Numbered from the stretch's first letter, positions 1 through 9,014 are shown. The stretch: DNA of 34,163 nt from Prosthecobacter debontii (GCA_945869675.1 CAMBPS010000035.1:1-34163), one strand, 5' to 3'. Notes: a model not told the origin generated them from the sequence alone. A program made the numbers and translations.

Positions 1-55
1 TGCGCATTTTGACTTTCGGGATTCCGATAAAAAGTTCTTGTAAGAGACTGCTAAC

Positions 56-455
56 CCTCCCGACTAACTTGCCCTAAAGTTACGCGAAGTTTCGCCCGCC
101 ATGGATGATATGAGACTGTTCGTGATTCGAGTTTCTAATCACAGGAAAACAGGATTAACAGGAATAAGTTCTGACCTGTAAATCATGTCTTTCTGTTTTC
201 CTGGAAAATGGAGTCTCCAGTTGCTTTGTTGTCTCCGACTCATACGGCCAAAGTTACTCTTCGTTCCACATCCCACGCCCCGTGGATTGTCTGCTAGATT
301 CAGGAATGGAAGATCGTTGAGTTGCGCTAGGGCTTGGTTTCACAAGGCTTCTTCGACTCGAAGCGGCTGTGTCTTGGGTGACACTGCCCGACAGGCGAAA
401 AGCGCTGTGGAATCAATGACGGATGCAAATCGGCGCTCAGCCATTCCTGAATCTA
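56..455 (+). repeat. Long dispersed repeat, copy A (about 400 bp)
   Basis: This stretch matches the reverse complement of 24540-24951 almost end to end, with scattered substitutions and small indels. Its left part carries short AACAGGA-type motifs (about 140-165). Its right 161 bp is the TIR-bounded core listed separately. An open frame runs from 185 to 493 and reappears in the other long copy, but the differences mostly change amino acids and the C-termini differ, so I read it as a by-product of the repeat and not a gene. The repeat ends 18 bp past the stop codon of the neighbouring ABC transporter gene. Confidence 0.85.
295..455 (+). mobile_element. 161-bp MITE-like element, copy 1
   Basis: The element is bounded by a perfect 15-bp terminal inverted repeat: TAGATTCAGGAATGG at 295-309 and its reverse complement at 441-455. 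Inside are short hairpins, for example CTTCGA/TCGAAG at 350-362 and GTGTC/GACAC at 369-384. The same unit, exactly 161 bp long, is found at 9962-10122 and inverted at 24540-24700. Identical length, terminal inverted repeats and no transposase fit a non-autonomous element or a structured intergenic repeat. I see no clear target duplication around this copy. Confidence 0.75.
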
Positions 456-473
456 GGCTAACAATGAGGCATG

Positions 474-2213
474 TCACAAATCCGTTTTTTTAAGTTCCCA
501 ACTTCCTGAGCGGTCTAAAACAAGCACTCGATCATGATACTGAGTCAATGTTCTCCTGTGCCCTACACTGATAAAGCCAATGCCAGATTTCTTGAGCAAG
601 GTGTATAGATGATCTTGGTTATCTTCATCGAGTGCACTTGTAGCTTCATCGAGAAAGGCAAACTTGGGTAATCTCAAAAATAACCGCGCAAAGGCCACCC
701 GCTGCTGCTCACCAAGAGACAACACGTTCGTCCAGTCTAACAAACGTTCTAAGTCGCCTTCAACACGGGCAAACACGTCTGCCAAATTCACATGTTCAAC
801 TGCCGCACGTAATTCATCATCCGTAACGCCATGCAAAGAGTGTGGATAAAGCAATTGATCACGCAGAGATCCTTCAACCATGTAAGGACGCTGCGGAAGG
901 AACATCAGGTCATTTAAAGCAGGTCTTTCCAGCAAGCCACTACCACCATACCAAAGTCCGGCAATGGTGCGTAAGACAGAACTTTTCCCCGTTCCACTGG
1001 CACCCATGATGAGTAGACTTTGCTTGCGCATGATCACGAAAGTTAATTCATTCACCAGGACATGGGCCTCCACTCCGGGGGTGCGCACAGTCAACTTGTC
1101 CAGTTTGACGACTCGGCTAACATCATCCACCTGCTGTGTGGATTCACGGGAGATGCGTTCCTCTTCTGCATCATGTTCATCGAGACAGTCCCAAAGGCTG
1201 CCTAGCCGCTGCACACCTGCAAGGTAATCGCTCAATCCACCAAATTGAGTGATGACCAATGACACAGCCGCAAGCACCTGAGCAAAAGCACCTGCCGCCT
1301 GTGTGACCACACCAAACTCTACCTTACCCCGCATAAACATGGGTGCCACAATGAGCACTGGCAGCACAAGCGCTGCATAATTGTAGCTATTCGTGAAGAA
1401 ACCAAGGTTACGATTCCACAGAATGACACCACGCCAATTCAAAACAACCGCGGTGAGACGCTTGACCAAATCTAGGTGCTCTCGCTTTTCACCTCGGTAA
1501 AAGGCAATAGACTCGGCATTATCCCTGACACGGACCAAGCCGTACCGGAAGTTTGCCTCATTTTGATACTGATGAAAATGCAATCTAACCAGTCTTCGAC
1601 CAATCAGGATGCTGATCATTGTTCCAGCCGCCGCATAGACTAAAAGCAGACCAACAAGCGTGCTTGAGATGACCCAGAGCACTCCGAGAAAAGCCATGAG
1701 AGTCACCAAAGAATTCAGTGCTATCAGCATGAACGACAGTGAGCTAATGCTGAAGTTTCGTGCATCTTCACTGATTCGCTGATCTGGATTATCGATACTG
1801 GGTGTGCCTCGAAGCCTGTAGTAAGCGCGATTATTGAAGTAACGCTTGATCAAGTGCTGCGCCAACCACTCACGCCAGAGCAGCGCAAGACGCTCCTCCG
1901 TCCAGCGGTAATAAACCCCCACAGGCACAGCGAGCGAAAAGGTGCCGAGATACCATGCTAAGGCGCGCCAATAAGCTAGCGAATCCTTCTTTGAAATAGC
2001 AGTAAAAAAGTCGCGGCCAGCATAACTCATCAGCACCTGAACAGCTCCCACGGCTAAAGAAAGAACCAAGAGCATCAACAAGTATCCGCGCGCCTTGTGC
2101 CGACGTTCAGAGGCAAATAACGCTTTCGTGATACGCCAAAACTGGCGCATCGTCGTCTTAAAAGTAGCGGCTGACTCCGCAGCACCTGGAGTAGGTTCTA
2201 GAGGCAGCGTCAT
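474..2213 (-). CDS. SbmA/BacA/YddA-like ABC exporter (fused membrane and ATPase domains)
   Basis: This is a half-transporter of about 579 residues. The N-terminal half is the ABC_membrane_2/SbmA-BacA-like membrane domain with several hydrophobic segments, including VYYRWTEERLALLWREWL, typical of the YddA/peroxisomal ABCD group. The C-terminal half is an ATPase with Walker A GASGTGKSS, signature LSLGEQQR and Walker B FAFLDEATSALDE. Members of this group move peptides, cobalamin or fatty acyl compounds across the inner membrane; the substrate here cannot be told. The frame is open back to a GTG at 2303, but those extra codons overlap the coding frame of the truncated permease remnant. I therefore prefer the ATG at 2213. 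A later ATG, before RQFWRITKALF, is also possible. The gene sits directly behind the deletion scar in the efflux operon and may now rely on that operon's promoter. Confidence 0.85.
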   Translation of the reverse strand: MTLPLEPTPGAAESAATFKTTMRQFWRITKALFASERRHKARGYLLMLLVLSLAVGAVQVLMSYAGRDFFTAISKKDSLAYWRALAWYLGTFSLAVPVGVYYRWTEERLALLWREWLAQHLIKRYFNNRAYYRLRGTPSIDNPDQRISEDARNFSISSLSFMLIALNSLVTLMAFLGVLWVISSTLVGLLLVYAAAGTMISILIGRRLVRLHFHQYQNEANFRYGLVRVRDNAESIAFYRGEKREHLDLVKRLTAVVLNWRGVILWNRNLGFFTNSYNYAALVLPVLIVAPMFMRGKVEFGVVTQAAGAFAQVLAAVSLVITQFGGLSDYLAGVQRLGSLWDCLDEHDAEEERISRESTQQVDDVSRVVKLDKLTVRTPGVEAHVLVNELTFVIMRKQSLLIMGASGTGKSSVLRTIAGLWYGGSGLLERPALNDLMFLPQRPYMVEGSLRDQLLYPHSLHGVTDDELRAAVEHVNLADVFARVEGDLERLLDWTNVLSLGEQQRVAFARLFLRLPKFAFLDEATSALDEDNQDHLYTLLKKSGIGFISVGHRRTLTQYHDRVLVLDRSGSWELKKTDL

Positions 2214-2235
2214 GCACTCAGCAGCTGACTCTAGT

Positions 2236-2568
2236 TCAGCTTCCTCGCCTGAGGAAGGCTGTGCGCACCGGCGCGATGGCCGCGATGCTGGCGATCTGCT
2301 CACCTAGCGTTTCCGCATCTCTCTCCGTGAAACTCGGCACGCCCGCCGATGAGCCTCGCTGTCCAAAGCCCGCTCCGGGCCGCAAAGTAAGCAGATTGCT
2401 CCCCAGGCTGGAAATCTGTGCCTTCACCGCCAGCGTCGCTCCTTCGCCCAGCGTGACCATGGTAATGATCGACGCTACCCCGATGAAGATGCCCAGCACA
2501 GTCAAAAAGGCACGCGTGAGGTTGCGACCAATCTCCCGCACAGCGATGGCAAAGGCGTTCCAGATCAT
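2236..2568 (-). pseudogene. Truncated MacB/FtsX-type ABC permease
   Basis: The product starts MIWNAFAIAVREIGRNL, continues with a first membrane segment (LTVLGIFIGVASIITMVTLG) and the beginning of the periplasmic domain, then stops after about 110 residues. MacB-type permeases are normally about 400 residues with four membrane segments, so the large periplasmic domain, the FtsX domain and three membrane helices are missing. The family match runs to about IAAIAPVRT and then gives way to a short unrelated tail (AFLRRGS). The break is therefore near 2255, next to the ABC exporter gene. The start ATG overlaps the ATPase stop as ATGA (2565-2568), which is normal operon coupling. It is almost certainly not functional as a permease. 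Confidence 0.85.
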
Positions 2569-3260
2569 GGCGAGGTGGAATCGGATTCGACAAGGCCGTC
2601 TTTGATCACCATGCGTCGTTTTGCACACGCGGCCACATTGTCATCATGCGTGACCATCAGCACCGTGATGCCGCGATCCACATTCAGCCGCGTGAGGATC
2701 TCGATGATGTCCCGCGTTGTCACGGAGTCGAGATTGCCCGTCGGTTCATCGGCAAACAGCGTGCTCGGCTCCGTCACGATGGCCCGCGCGATCGCCACCC
2801 GCTGCTGCTGCCCGCCGGAAAGCTCGCCCGGCGTGCTGTCAAGCTTCGTCGGCAATCCCACCGCCGTCAGCGCCGCTGTGGCCTTTTCATGCCGGTCCTT
2901 CCGCGACATGCCGCGATACAGCAACGGCAGCTCCACATTCTCCAGCGCACTCGTCCGCGCCAGCAGGTTGAACCCCTGAAAAATGAACCCCAGCGCATAC
3001 CGCCGCAGCAGCGACCGCTGGTCCGCATCCAGCGTCTCCACCGCGATGCCTTCATACAGGTAATGCCCGCTGGTCGGTGTATCCAGACAGCCCAGCACAT
3101 TCATCAACGTCAATTTCCCCGACCCACTCGGCCCCATGATCACCACAAACTCCCCCTTCCGAATCGTCAGATCGATCCCCTTCAATGCCTGGAACGCCGC
3201 ATCGCCGAGGCCATAGGTCTTTGTTAGGCCTTTCAGTTCGATAAGAGGTGCTTCACTCAT
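2565..3260 (-). CDS. MacB/LolD-type ABC transporter ATPase with altered Walker A
   Basis: This is a 231-residue ATPase of the MacB/LolD (FtsE-like) class that would power a tripartite efflux pump. The signature LSGGQQQRVAIARAI and Walker B LFADEPTGNLD are intact. The Walker A reads GPSGSGKLT (residues 43-51), where the family has GPSGSGKST: the Mg2+-coordinating Ser is Leu at residue 50. The codon is TTG, one C-to-T change from TCG. By known P-loop chemistry this should cripple ATP hydrolysis. The start overlaps the adaptor stop (ATGA at 3257-3260) and the end overlaps the permease start. Together with the cut permease this suggests the pump is out of use, although the frame is still open. 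Confidence 0.88.
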   Translation of the reverse strand: MSEAPLIELKGLTKTYGLGDAAFQALKGIDLTIRKGEFVVIMGPSGSGKLTLMNVLGCLDTPTSGHYLYEGIAVETLDADQRSLLRRYALGFIFQGFNLLARTSALENVELPLLYRGMSRKDRHEKATAALTAVGLPTKLDSTPGELSGGQQQRVAIARAIVTEPSTLFADEPTGNLDSVTTRDIIEILTRLNVDRGITVLMVTHDDNVAACAKRRMVIKDGLVESDSTSP

Positions 3261-4558
3261 GATGCAGCTGTGTTATTGCGCAGGATGACCAGCATTCCCT
3301 CAACCAAACCTTCCCCAGACACCTCCGTGTATCGTCCATCGGTGAGACCGGTCTTGATGGGAATGGATTCGGCTTTGCCGTCGCGGAGGATGTAGAGGTG
3401 GGCGGCGGGTTTGGTTTGGTCGTCTTTGTCGCTAGCTTCGGGGCGGCTACGGTTGCGGGTAGGCATGGGGATGAGGCTTTGAACGAAGGATTTTTTCGCG
3501 GGTCCGGCTTTGGCAGCGGTGGCGGGGTTGAAGCGCAGCGCAGCAGTAGGCACACGGAAGACGTTCTGGCTCGCGGCGACGCCAATGTCGGCAGTGGCGG
3601 TCATGCCGGGGCGCAGGCTGAGGTCGTCGTTGCTGACATCGAGATCGGCTTCGTAGGTGACGACGTTTTGAGTGACGGCCGAGCCATAGGACACGACGGA
3701 CACGACGGCGCTATAACTGCGATCCGGCCAGGCATCGACGGTGAAGCTGGCTTTATGACCTTTCTCAACGCGGCCGATATCAGCCTCGGCGATGGTGACT
3801 TTCAAAATCATGCGCTCCAGTTTTTCGGCGATGACAAACAACTGCGGCGCGGTGAAGCTGGCGGCGACGGTCTGGCCCGGCTCGATGCTGCGCGTGAGCA
3901 CGATGCCGTCGATGGGCGATTTGATGATGGCGCGGCCGAGATCGTTCTCGTTGATGCGCACCTGGGCCTCGGCGGTCCCGACTCCGGCCTGGGTATTGAG
4001 CAGATCGGCCTTCGCACGCTCGGCTGTGGCGATGGCAGTATCGATGATGGCTTTAGCGGGCACTTTGCCACCGCTGATGCGCTGAAGTTCCTGCTGGCGT
4101 ATGAGCAGCGCGGCGCTTTCTGCCACCGTGGCTTCGGCTAGCGTGACACGAGCCTGCGCAGCTCTCACCGTGGCGCGGTTGCTCTCGGTTTGCTGCAAAA
4201 GCTTGCTGGTGTCGAGCTTGGCAAGTTGTTGACCTTTGGTGACGCGGTCATTGATGTCGGCATTCACTTCCAGCGTGATGCCGGAAAGCTCGCTGCCAAC
4301 AGTCACTTCATTCGTCGGCTCCAGATTGCCCGTGGCGGTGATGGTGAGGAAAACATCGCCGCGAGTGAGCGGCTCGGTCACATACAGAGGCACTTGTTGT
4401 TTGGCTTTTTCGACGCGACTGCGCCAAAACCATCCGCCAAGGCCAAGTGCGATGATGATGAGGCCGAGGACGGCGTTGCGTTTGAAGTGCCCCTTGGATC
4501 CACTAGCCTGGATGCTTTTGGCGAGATCGGCTGGAGACAATGACGTAGTGGTTTTCAT
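3257..4558 (-). CDS. HlyD/MacA-type periplasmic adaptor
   Basis: The product is a membrane-fusion adaptor of about 433 residues that links an inner-membrane ABC permease to a TolC-like channel. One N-terminal membrane anchor (NAVLGLIIIALGLGGWFW) is followed by the first half of a lipoyl/barrel-sandwich domain (VGSELSGITLEV), a long Ala/Glu/Gln-rich helical hairpin, the second half (SPIDGIVLTRSIEPGQTV) and beta-barrel and membrane-proximal domains. The frame is open further upstream, but that part overlaps the upstream gene. The ATG at 4558 lies one base past the upstream stop and gives a normal MacA-like N-terminus. The frame looks intact, unlike its partners. Confidence 0.9.
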   Translation of the reverse strand: MKTTTSLSPADLAKSIQASGSKGHFKRNAVLGLIIIALGLGGWFWRSRVEKAKQQVPLYVTEPLTRGDVFLTITATGNLEPTNEVTVGSELSGITLEVNADINDRVTKGQQLAKLDTSKLLQQTESNRATVRAAQARVTLAEATVAESAALLIRQQELQRISGGKVPAKAIIDTAIATAERAKADLLNTQAGVGTAEAQVRINENDLGRAIIKSPIDGIVLTRSIEPGQTVAASFTAPQLFVIAEKLERMILKVTIAEADIGRVEKGHKASFTVDAWPDRSYSAVVSVVSYGSAVTQNVVTYEADLDVSNDDLSLRPGMTATADIGVAASQNVFRVPTAALRFNPATAAKAGPAKKSFVQSLIPMPTRNRSRPEASDKDDQTKPAAHLYILRDGKAESIPIKTGLTDGRYTEVSGEGLVEGMLVILRNNTAAS

Positions 4559-4559
4559 G

Positions 4560-5969
4560 TCAAAAGGGCGACCAACCTCCACCGAGAGCTTGGTAAAGTT
4601 GCACACAGGCATTGGCGCTCTGCGCCATGGTGGTAACGTCCTGCTGCTCCAGTGTGAGCAGCGTGCGCTGGGCATCGAGCGTGACGAGCAGGTCCACCTG
4701 ACCGGCCTCGTATTGCCAGGCAGCCAGCGTGACGGCCTCCAACGCCGCAGCAGCGGCTTTTAAGACGATGCGATGCTGCTCGGCATAGCGACGCACGGCA
4801 GCGAGCGCGTTTTCGACTTCATGAAGCGCATTGAGCACCGTGGCTTCATACGCGATGAGCGCCTGTCGCTCGCGTGAACTCACGGCGCGGATGTTTTGCC
4901 GAATGCGGCCCGCATCGATCATAGGGGTAGCCAAACCAGCAAGAATGCCCGCGATGGCAGCTTCAGGCGAAAAAATATTCCCTGCCTTGAGGGCTTCGAT
5001 GCCAATGGAACCGCTCAGATTCAGCGAAGGCAACCGCGCACGCTTCGCCGACTGCGTGCGGGCAAACGCGGCCTCCAGCGCGTGCTCAGCCGCGCGCACA
5101 TCAGGCCTCTGACGCAGTGCTTCAGCGGGAACTCCAGCCGCAATGCGGGAAATCATCTCCGGCACCCGATGCGAGCCCCCAAGCTGCAAATCCAGCGAAC
5201 CTGGCGTGCGCCCCGAGAGCAGCGAGAGTTGATTTTTACTCTGCACGACGCTGAGTTGAAGCGCAGGCATGGAAGCCCGCGCCTGCTCCAGCGTGCTGAT
5301 GGAGCGCTGCGTGTCGAAAGCATCGCCCGTGCCCGCTTGCTCGCGCCATTGCGTGAGATGCACCGTCTCGCCCCGTGTGCCGAGACTGCGCTGCACCACA
5401 CTCAACTGCGCCTCCGCCGAACGCAGCGCGACATACGCCGTCGCCACATCGGCCGCGAGAGTGACCTGCGCTCCATAAAAGTTCTCGCCGATCTGTTCGA
5501 GGTCCGCCGTGGCCGCTTTGAGCGTCTGAAACTGCTTCCCAAAAAGATCTACCTGCCAGCTCACATCGAACGAGGCCTTGTAGCTCTCGCTCCTGAGGAT
5601 GATGTCCGTGATACCACTCTTCGTGCGTGCGCCACGCCCCGATTGATTCGCCGCCAACGATGGATACAAGTTTGCCGACTCCACCCCACGCCGCGCACGA
5701 TACTCCGTCACCTTTTCCAAGGCCGAGCGCACCGTCGGACTCGCCTTCAGCGCCTCCGTGATCAAGTCATTCAACACCGGGTCACGAAACCGCCGCCACC
5801 AAAGCGCCACATCAAGCGGCATGCACGCACTAGAACAACTCTGCCAATGGCTCGGCACGACGATGGCATCCACTGCCATTTCACGCGGCCCTTTGCCGAC
5901 GCACGAAGCCACGGTCATCATTGCTGTAGCGACCGACAAGAAGTAAGGTATGGAAAGAGCGAGTTTGAT
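4560..5969 (-). CDS. TolC/NodT-family outer-membrane efflux lipoprotein
   Basis: This is an outer-membrane factor of about 470 residues in the RND/NodT lipoprotein class: WWRRFRDPVLNDLITEAL near the start, two long alpha-helical repeats rich in Ala/Gln/Glu, and the usual ending YQALGGGW. A lipobox (MMTVAS-C) follows a hydrophobic signal (LALSIPYFLSVATA). The start is odd: the codon exactly where the signal peptide should begin is ATC at 5969 (followed by KLALSIPYFL) behind a purine-rich GAAGGCGGG. The nearest in-frame ATG codons are at 5921, which is too short for a signal, and 6143, which gives 58 extra residues unlike a signal peptide. Either ATG mutated to ATC or an unusual start is used. 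The gene leads the four-gene efflux operon. Confidence 0.85.
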   Translation of the reverse strand: MKLALSIPYFLSVATAMMTVASCVGKGPREMAVDAIVVPSHWQSCSSACMPLDVALWWRRFRDPVLNDLITEALKASPTVRSALEKVTEYRARRGVESANLYPSLAANQSGRGARTKSGITDIILRSESYKASFDVSWQVDLFGKQFQTLKAATADLEQIGENFYGAQVTLAADVATAYVALRSAEAQLSVVQRSLGTRGETVHLTQWREQAGTGDAFDTQRSISTLEQARASMPALQLSVVQSKNQLSLLSGRTPGSLDLQLGGSHRVPEMISRIAAGVPAEALRQRPDVRAAEHALEAAFARTQSAKRARLPSLNLSGSIGIEALKAGNIFSPEAAIAGILAGLATPMIDAGRIRQNIRAVSSRERQALIAYEATVLNALHEVENALAAVRRYAEQHRIVLKAAAAALEAVTLAAWQYEAGQVDLLVTLDAQRTLLTLEQQDVTTMAQSANACVQLYQALGGGWSPF

Positions 5970-6261
5970 CCCGCCTTCAATACATGAGGCGATGTTTCTT
6001 TGGCTATGGGGCGAAGACCCCAAGCATGGCGCAATACCGTGCCATCGAGTGATCACGACCCATCGGATTTTTTGCCAAAGAGTCCATCCCCTGAGTTGGC
6101 TTGCAGATCGGCCTTTGGTCCGCGAACAGACGCGAAGCTTCACACATCATAAATCAATCACGCTGGGAAAACCGCGCGCCAGGCAGCCAACACAGTTAGG
6201 TCATCAACCGTCTTCTGAACGACGGCTCCGCTGTCGGGCTGAAATGGCCGTTGGCAGTGGA

Positions 6262-6357
6262 GGTCACCTCTGAGGTCATTGCTTTTGAGGTAACCGTGAT
6301 GTGAAGCGGGAACAGGAACATCAGGGTTACCCCTTTTAAAAATTGAGGTAACCCTAA
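6262..6357. promoter_or_regulatory. GGTNACC palindrome cluster upstream of the 6629 gene
   Basis: The intergenic stretch 5970-6628 has no supported gene. It holds a cluster of near-identical palindromes: GGTCACC at 6262-6268, GGTAACC at 6289-6295, GGTTACC at 6325-6331 and GGTAACC at 6347-6353. The last two are centred 22 bp apart, about two helical turns. Very AT-rich DNA follows (about 6355-6475), as expected for a promoter. Similar GTAAC motifs occur upstream of the oxidase cluster at 25,825-25,853. This is a candidate operator region; the regulator is unknown. Confidence 0.4.
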
Positions 6358-6628
6358 TAATTATTAGAATAATGAGATGTAACAGTTATATATTGAATAA
6401 CAATTAGACACTTTTGATTTTGCTCAAGACTTAACTAAATACAGCTGTTGCTTTTTTTTATGATTATTTTCAACAACCTAGGGAGATAAACCACTGGAGC
6501 CACCCACAGCCCCAGACCTCCGCCGCACTCTTCAGATCAGTCCAAACCTCTCAGGGCATCGGTTGATCCCGCCTCCCGTGAAGGCTTCCATTTTCCTCAA
6601 AGGCAAAACAAACCCAAAAAAACCCACT

Positions 6629-7963
6629 ATGAATAACGAAAGAAATCAGACTCGCCTGAATAGGCGCAGTTACACCAGCCTAACGAAAACCGCTGCTCTA
6701 GCCGCGCTCGTCTCTCTAAGTTCTTTAGCCTCTGCGCAGACAGCCGTGATGCTCGACGGCCGCGTGCTAACCCAAAAGGTCCCAGCATCGCCATTTGCAA
6801 CAGAAGGACCGATCTGGAACATCGACCTGACCAATCAGGGTATCACTGTGACGGGCAGGAAGATCACCATCCCCGCCACGATCGATGGGACGCCGCTCTA
6901 TATCAGCGGATCGTCCGCGCTCGGGAAAGATGGCGAGGCACACACCGGAATCGGTGCGGCAAACTTTCGCCAACTTGCCGACATTCGTGCCGTCGGTGAC
7001 GATCGTAATACCGCCGTGGTCTCGCCCCACTCGGGCCCAAAACGTCTAGGTGCCACACGCTCCATTTTCAGCACCACGGAAGGGCGCCGTTCTCCATTCA
7101 TCGCCCGTAGCCGTGGCTTGCTGCGCAACGCCCCATCTCAGGCTGCCATTGAGCAGAACTACTTCCAGATCGTGCAGCAGTGCTACCAACCCCACGCTGC
7201 AGCTCTACCAGTAGACTTCCTTGACCGGGCAGGACTGCGTGGCAGTAAACCGGAGGCTTGGACCTATCCGGTGACCACTGGCGCCACGCTAAAGTCAGCG
7301 GGTCATGTTTACGTCGATAATCAGGGCAAAGAATACTTTGTGCCTGACATTGAGGTCGTGCTCGAACTCTCTGAAAATGTCGCCCAAGGCGTGGTCACTT
7401 CAAAGGCACCTGGCAACGCCACGCGCCCAGACTCATTCGTCATGGGTGATTTACTTCTGATTTTCAACCAGGATCCACGATTCAGCGCTGAGGTGCTGGG
7501 TTTCGGCGACGCCGTGATCCCGCGCGAGGAATTCTTCAGGCAGGTCGTCGCAGGCGAAACCAACCTTGCTGTGATCGGCCACACGGTAGGCGAGCATGTG
7601 ATTTTTGTGCAGGAAGTCCTGACCGAATTCATCGACCCAACTGCAGGTATCCATATCACTGCGGACAGATTCCTTTTTCGCGTTGCGTCGTCTGAAGCAC
7701 GCTGGATTGGAACGGTGAGCAAGCCGCAGGGCGTCCGCCTCGTCGCAGTCCTCATCGACACATCTCCAGCCCTTGTCCAGACGAGGCGCGAGTTCGATGT
7801 TCCGATGGCGATTGATCCGCTTACGGGAACGGCCACCTACTCTGCGCGATTCCGCGGCTCAAACCTCCAAAATACCACTCATGTTGAGATGCAGGCCCGC
7901 AGCTTAACAACCGGCGAGATCGAAGCGAGCGAACTATTCGATATCACAGAATTCAGGGAATAA
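6629..7963 (+). CDS. Secreted protein of unknown function
   Basis: I do not recognise this 444-residue protein. It has a clear Sec signal peptide: a basic start (MNNERNQTRLNRRSY), then a hydrophobic Ala/Leu/Ser stretch ending SLASA before QTAV. The mature part is soluble, rich in beta-type residues, and has one cysteine (in IVQQCYQ), with no membrane segment and no cofactor motif I can name. An in-frame TTG at 6563 would add 22 residues ahead of the signal, so I chose the ATG at 6629. It stands alone between the decayed efflux operon and the gene remnants, with its own AT-rich promoter region and a hairpin terminator downstream. The shared upstream motif makes co-regulation with the copper oxidase cluster possible. 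Confidence 0.8.
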   Translation: MNNERNQTRLNRRSYTSLTKTAALAALVSLSSLASAQTAVMLDGRVLTQKVPASPFATEGPIWNIDLTNQGITVTGRKITIPATIDGTPLYISGSSALGKDGEAHTGIGAANFRQLADIRAVGDDRNTAVVSPHSGPKRLGATRSIFSTTEGRRSPFIARSRGLLRNAPSQAAIEQNYFQIVQQCYQPHAAALPVDFLDRAGLRGSKPEAWTYPVTTGATLKSAGHVYVDNQGKEYFVPDIEVVLELSENVAQGVVTSKAPGNATRPDSFVMGDLLLIFNQDPRFSAEVLGFGDAVIPREEFFRQVVAGETNLAVIGHTVGEHVIFVQEVLTEFIDPTAGIHITADRFLFRVASSEARWIGTVSKPQGVRLVAVLIDTSPALVQTRREFDVPMAIDPLTGTATYSARFRGSNLQNTTHVEMQARSLTTGEIEASELFDITEFRE

Positions 7964-7975
7964 TTCATGCAGGGC

Positions 7976-8063
7976 GGCGGCTCCATGCGGAGCCGCCATC
8001 ACTCCCTTCTGGGAATGATTCCTCATGCTTAAGCACGGCGGCGGCTCCACACGGAGCCGCCGC
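7976..8063 (+). terminator. Two tandem GC-rich hairpins
   Basis: The first hairpin is at 7976-7997 (GGCGGCTCC, loop ATGC, GGAGCCGCC). The second is at 8038-8063, an 11-bp stem GCGGCGGCTCC with loop ACAC followed by TTTGTTA. Both share the same stem core. They lie between convergent genes, the unknown secreted protein and the P-type ATPase remnant. The second one with its short T tract is the more likely terminator for the plus-strand gene. Confidence 0.65.
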
Positions 8064-8087
8064 TTTGTTATGAGTTCGAATGTGCCC

Positions 8088-8928
8088 TCACAAATCATGA
8101 ATGACCTTCGGCGGAAACGCGGCCCGCAAAGCATTCAACACTGCAAGCACATCAATGATCTCCTGAGCGATGGCTCCGCAAACGGGGCTGAGATGCCCAG
8201 TGGCGGCAAAGATCATGCCAATGAGGCTGAGTGCCATGCCACCGATAGCGCTTTGCAGGGCGATAACTCTCATGCGGCGGCTGATGTGCATGAACTCGTC
8301 CACTTTTTGCAGCGAGTTGTCCATGATGACGACTCCGGCAGCCTCAGCAGTGACATCGCTATTCTGACCGATGGCCATGCCGACAGTGGCGGCCATCATG
8401 GCCGGAGCGTCGTTGATACCATCGCCAACATAGAGCGTCTTGGCTTTGGCAGTTTCAGCACGGACGATGGCAAGTTTCTCCTCGGGGCTTTTTTGGGCAT
8501 GGACCTCGGTGATGCCGACTTGATCGGCAAGATAACGCACTTCGGATTTGCGGTCGCCGGAGATGATCATGACGCGGTCGAAGTGATGCTTCGGCGCAAG
8601 ATGATTCACGAAGCTGCGGCTTTCGACTCGTGGGGCATCGCGGAAGCGCAGGGTGGCGGCGTAGTGGCCATCGATGACGACGACGCATTCGAGCCCGCCG
8701 GAAATGGGACGAAGCTGATCCGAACCGGGAACATGTTGCAGGAGGATTTTGTTACGGCTGGTAATTTGCAGTTCATGCCCGGCGACCGTGCCACGCAATC
8801 CATGGCCGGGCTGCTCGCTGACGAATTTGGCCTCAGGCAAGGTCAGGTTTTGAGCTTTTGCGGCAGCGATCATGGCGCGTGAAAGTGGATGCTTCGAATA
8901 GCGCTCGAGGCTGGCGACGAATGTGGCC
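8088..8928 (-). pseudogene. 3' remnant of a heavy-metal (P1B) P-type ATPase
   Basis: Only the C-terminal part, about 280 residues, is present. It begins at [18 protein letters not shown], the start of the nucleotide-binding domain with its HP motif, continues through the hinge motif [10 protein letters not shown], and ends with the last two membrane helices and [12 protein letters not shown]. The phosphorylation motif DKTGT, the metal-binding CPx-type helix and all earlier membrane segments are absent. An in-frame TAG stands just upstream of the family match. The first in-frame ATG is at 8873, but a product from there cannot be a working pump. Such enzymes export Cu, Zn, Cd or Pb; the type cannot be told from this end. 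It faces away from the alcohol dehydrogenase remnant, which has also lost its 5' half. Confidence 0.88.
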
Positions 8929-9014
8929 TATGCGGCCTAACATAAAACGATGAAACCAATATAAAGCCATCATCAACCATACCCGAGCACCGAAGGTGTG
9001 CTCTTCACGGTCGG

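Noticed and set aside
56..455. CRISPR-like array suggested by repeated AACAGGA motifs
   Set aside because: The short motifs are irregular, with no equal-length spacers and no cas genes in the window.
185..493. Putative 102-residue protein in the left repeat, with a relative at 24463-24813
   Set aside because: The frame follows the repeat; substitutions between copies mostly change residues and the ends run into unrelated DNA. Treated as part of the repeat.
2214..2303. Upstream GTG start for the SbmA-like exporter
   Set aside because: The added 30 residues read through the truncated permease in another frame and show no family likeness.
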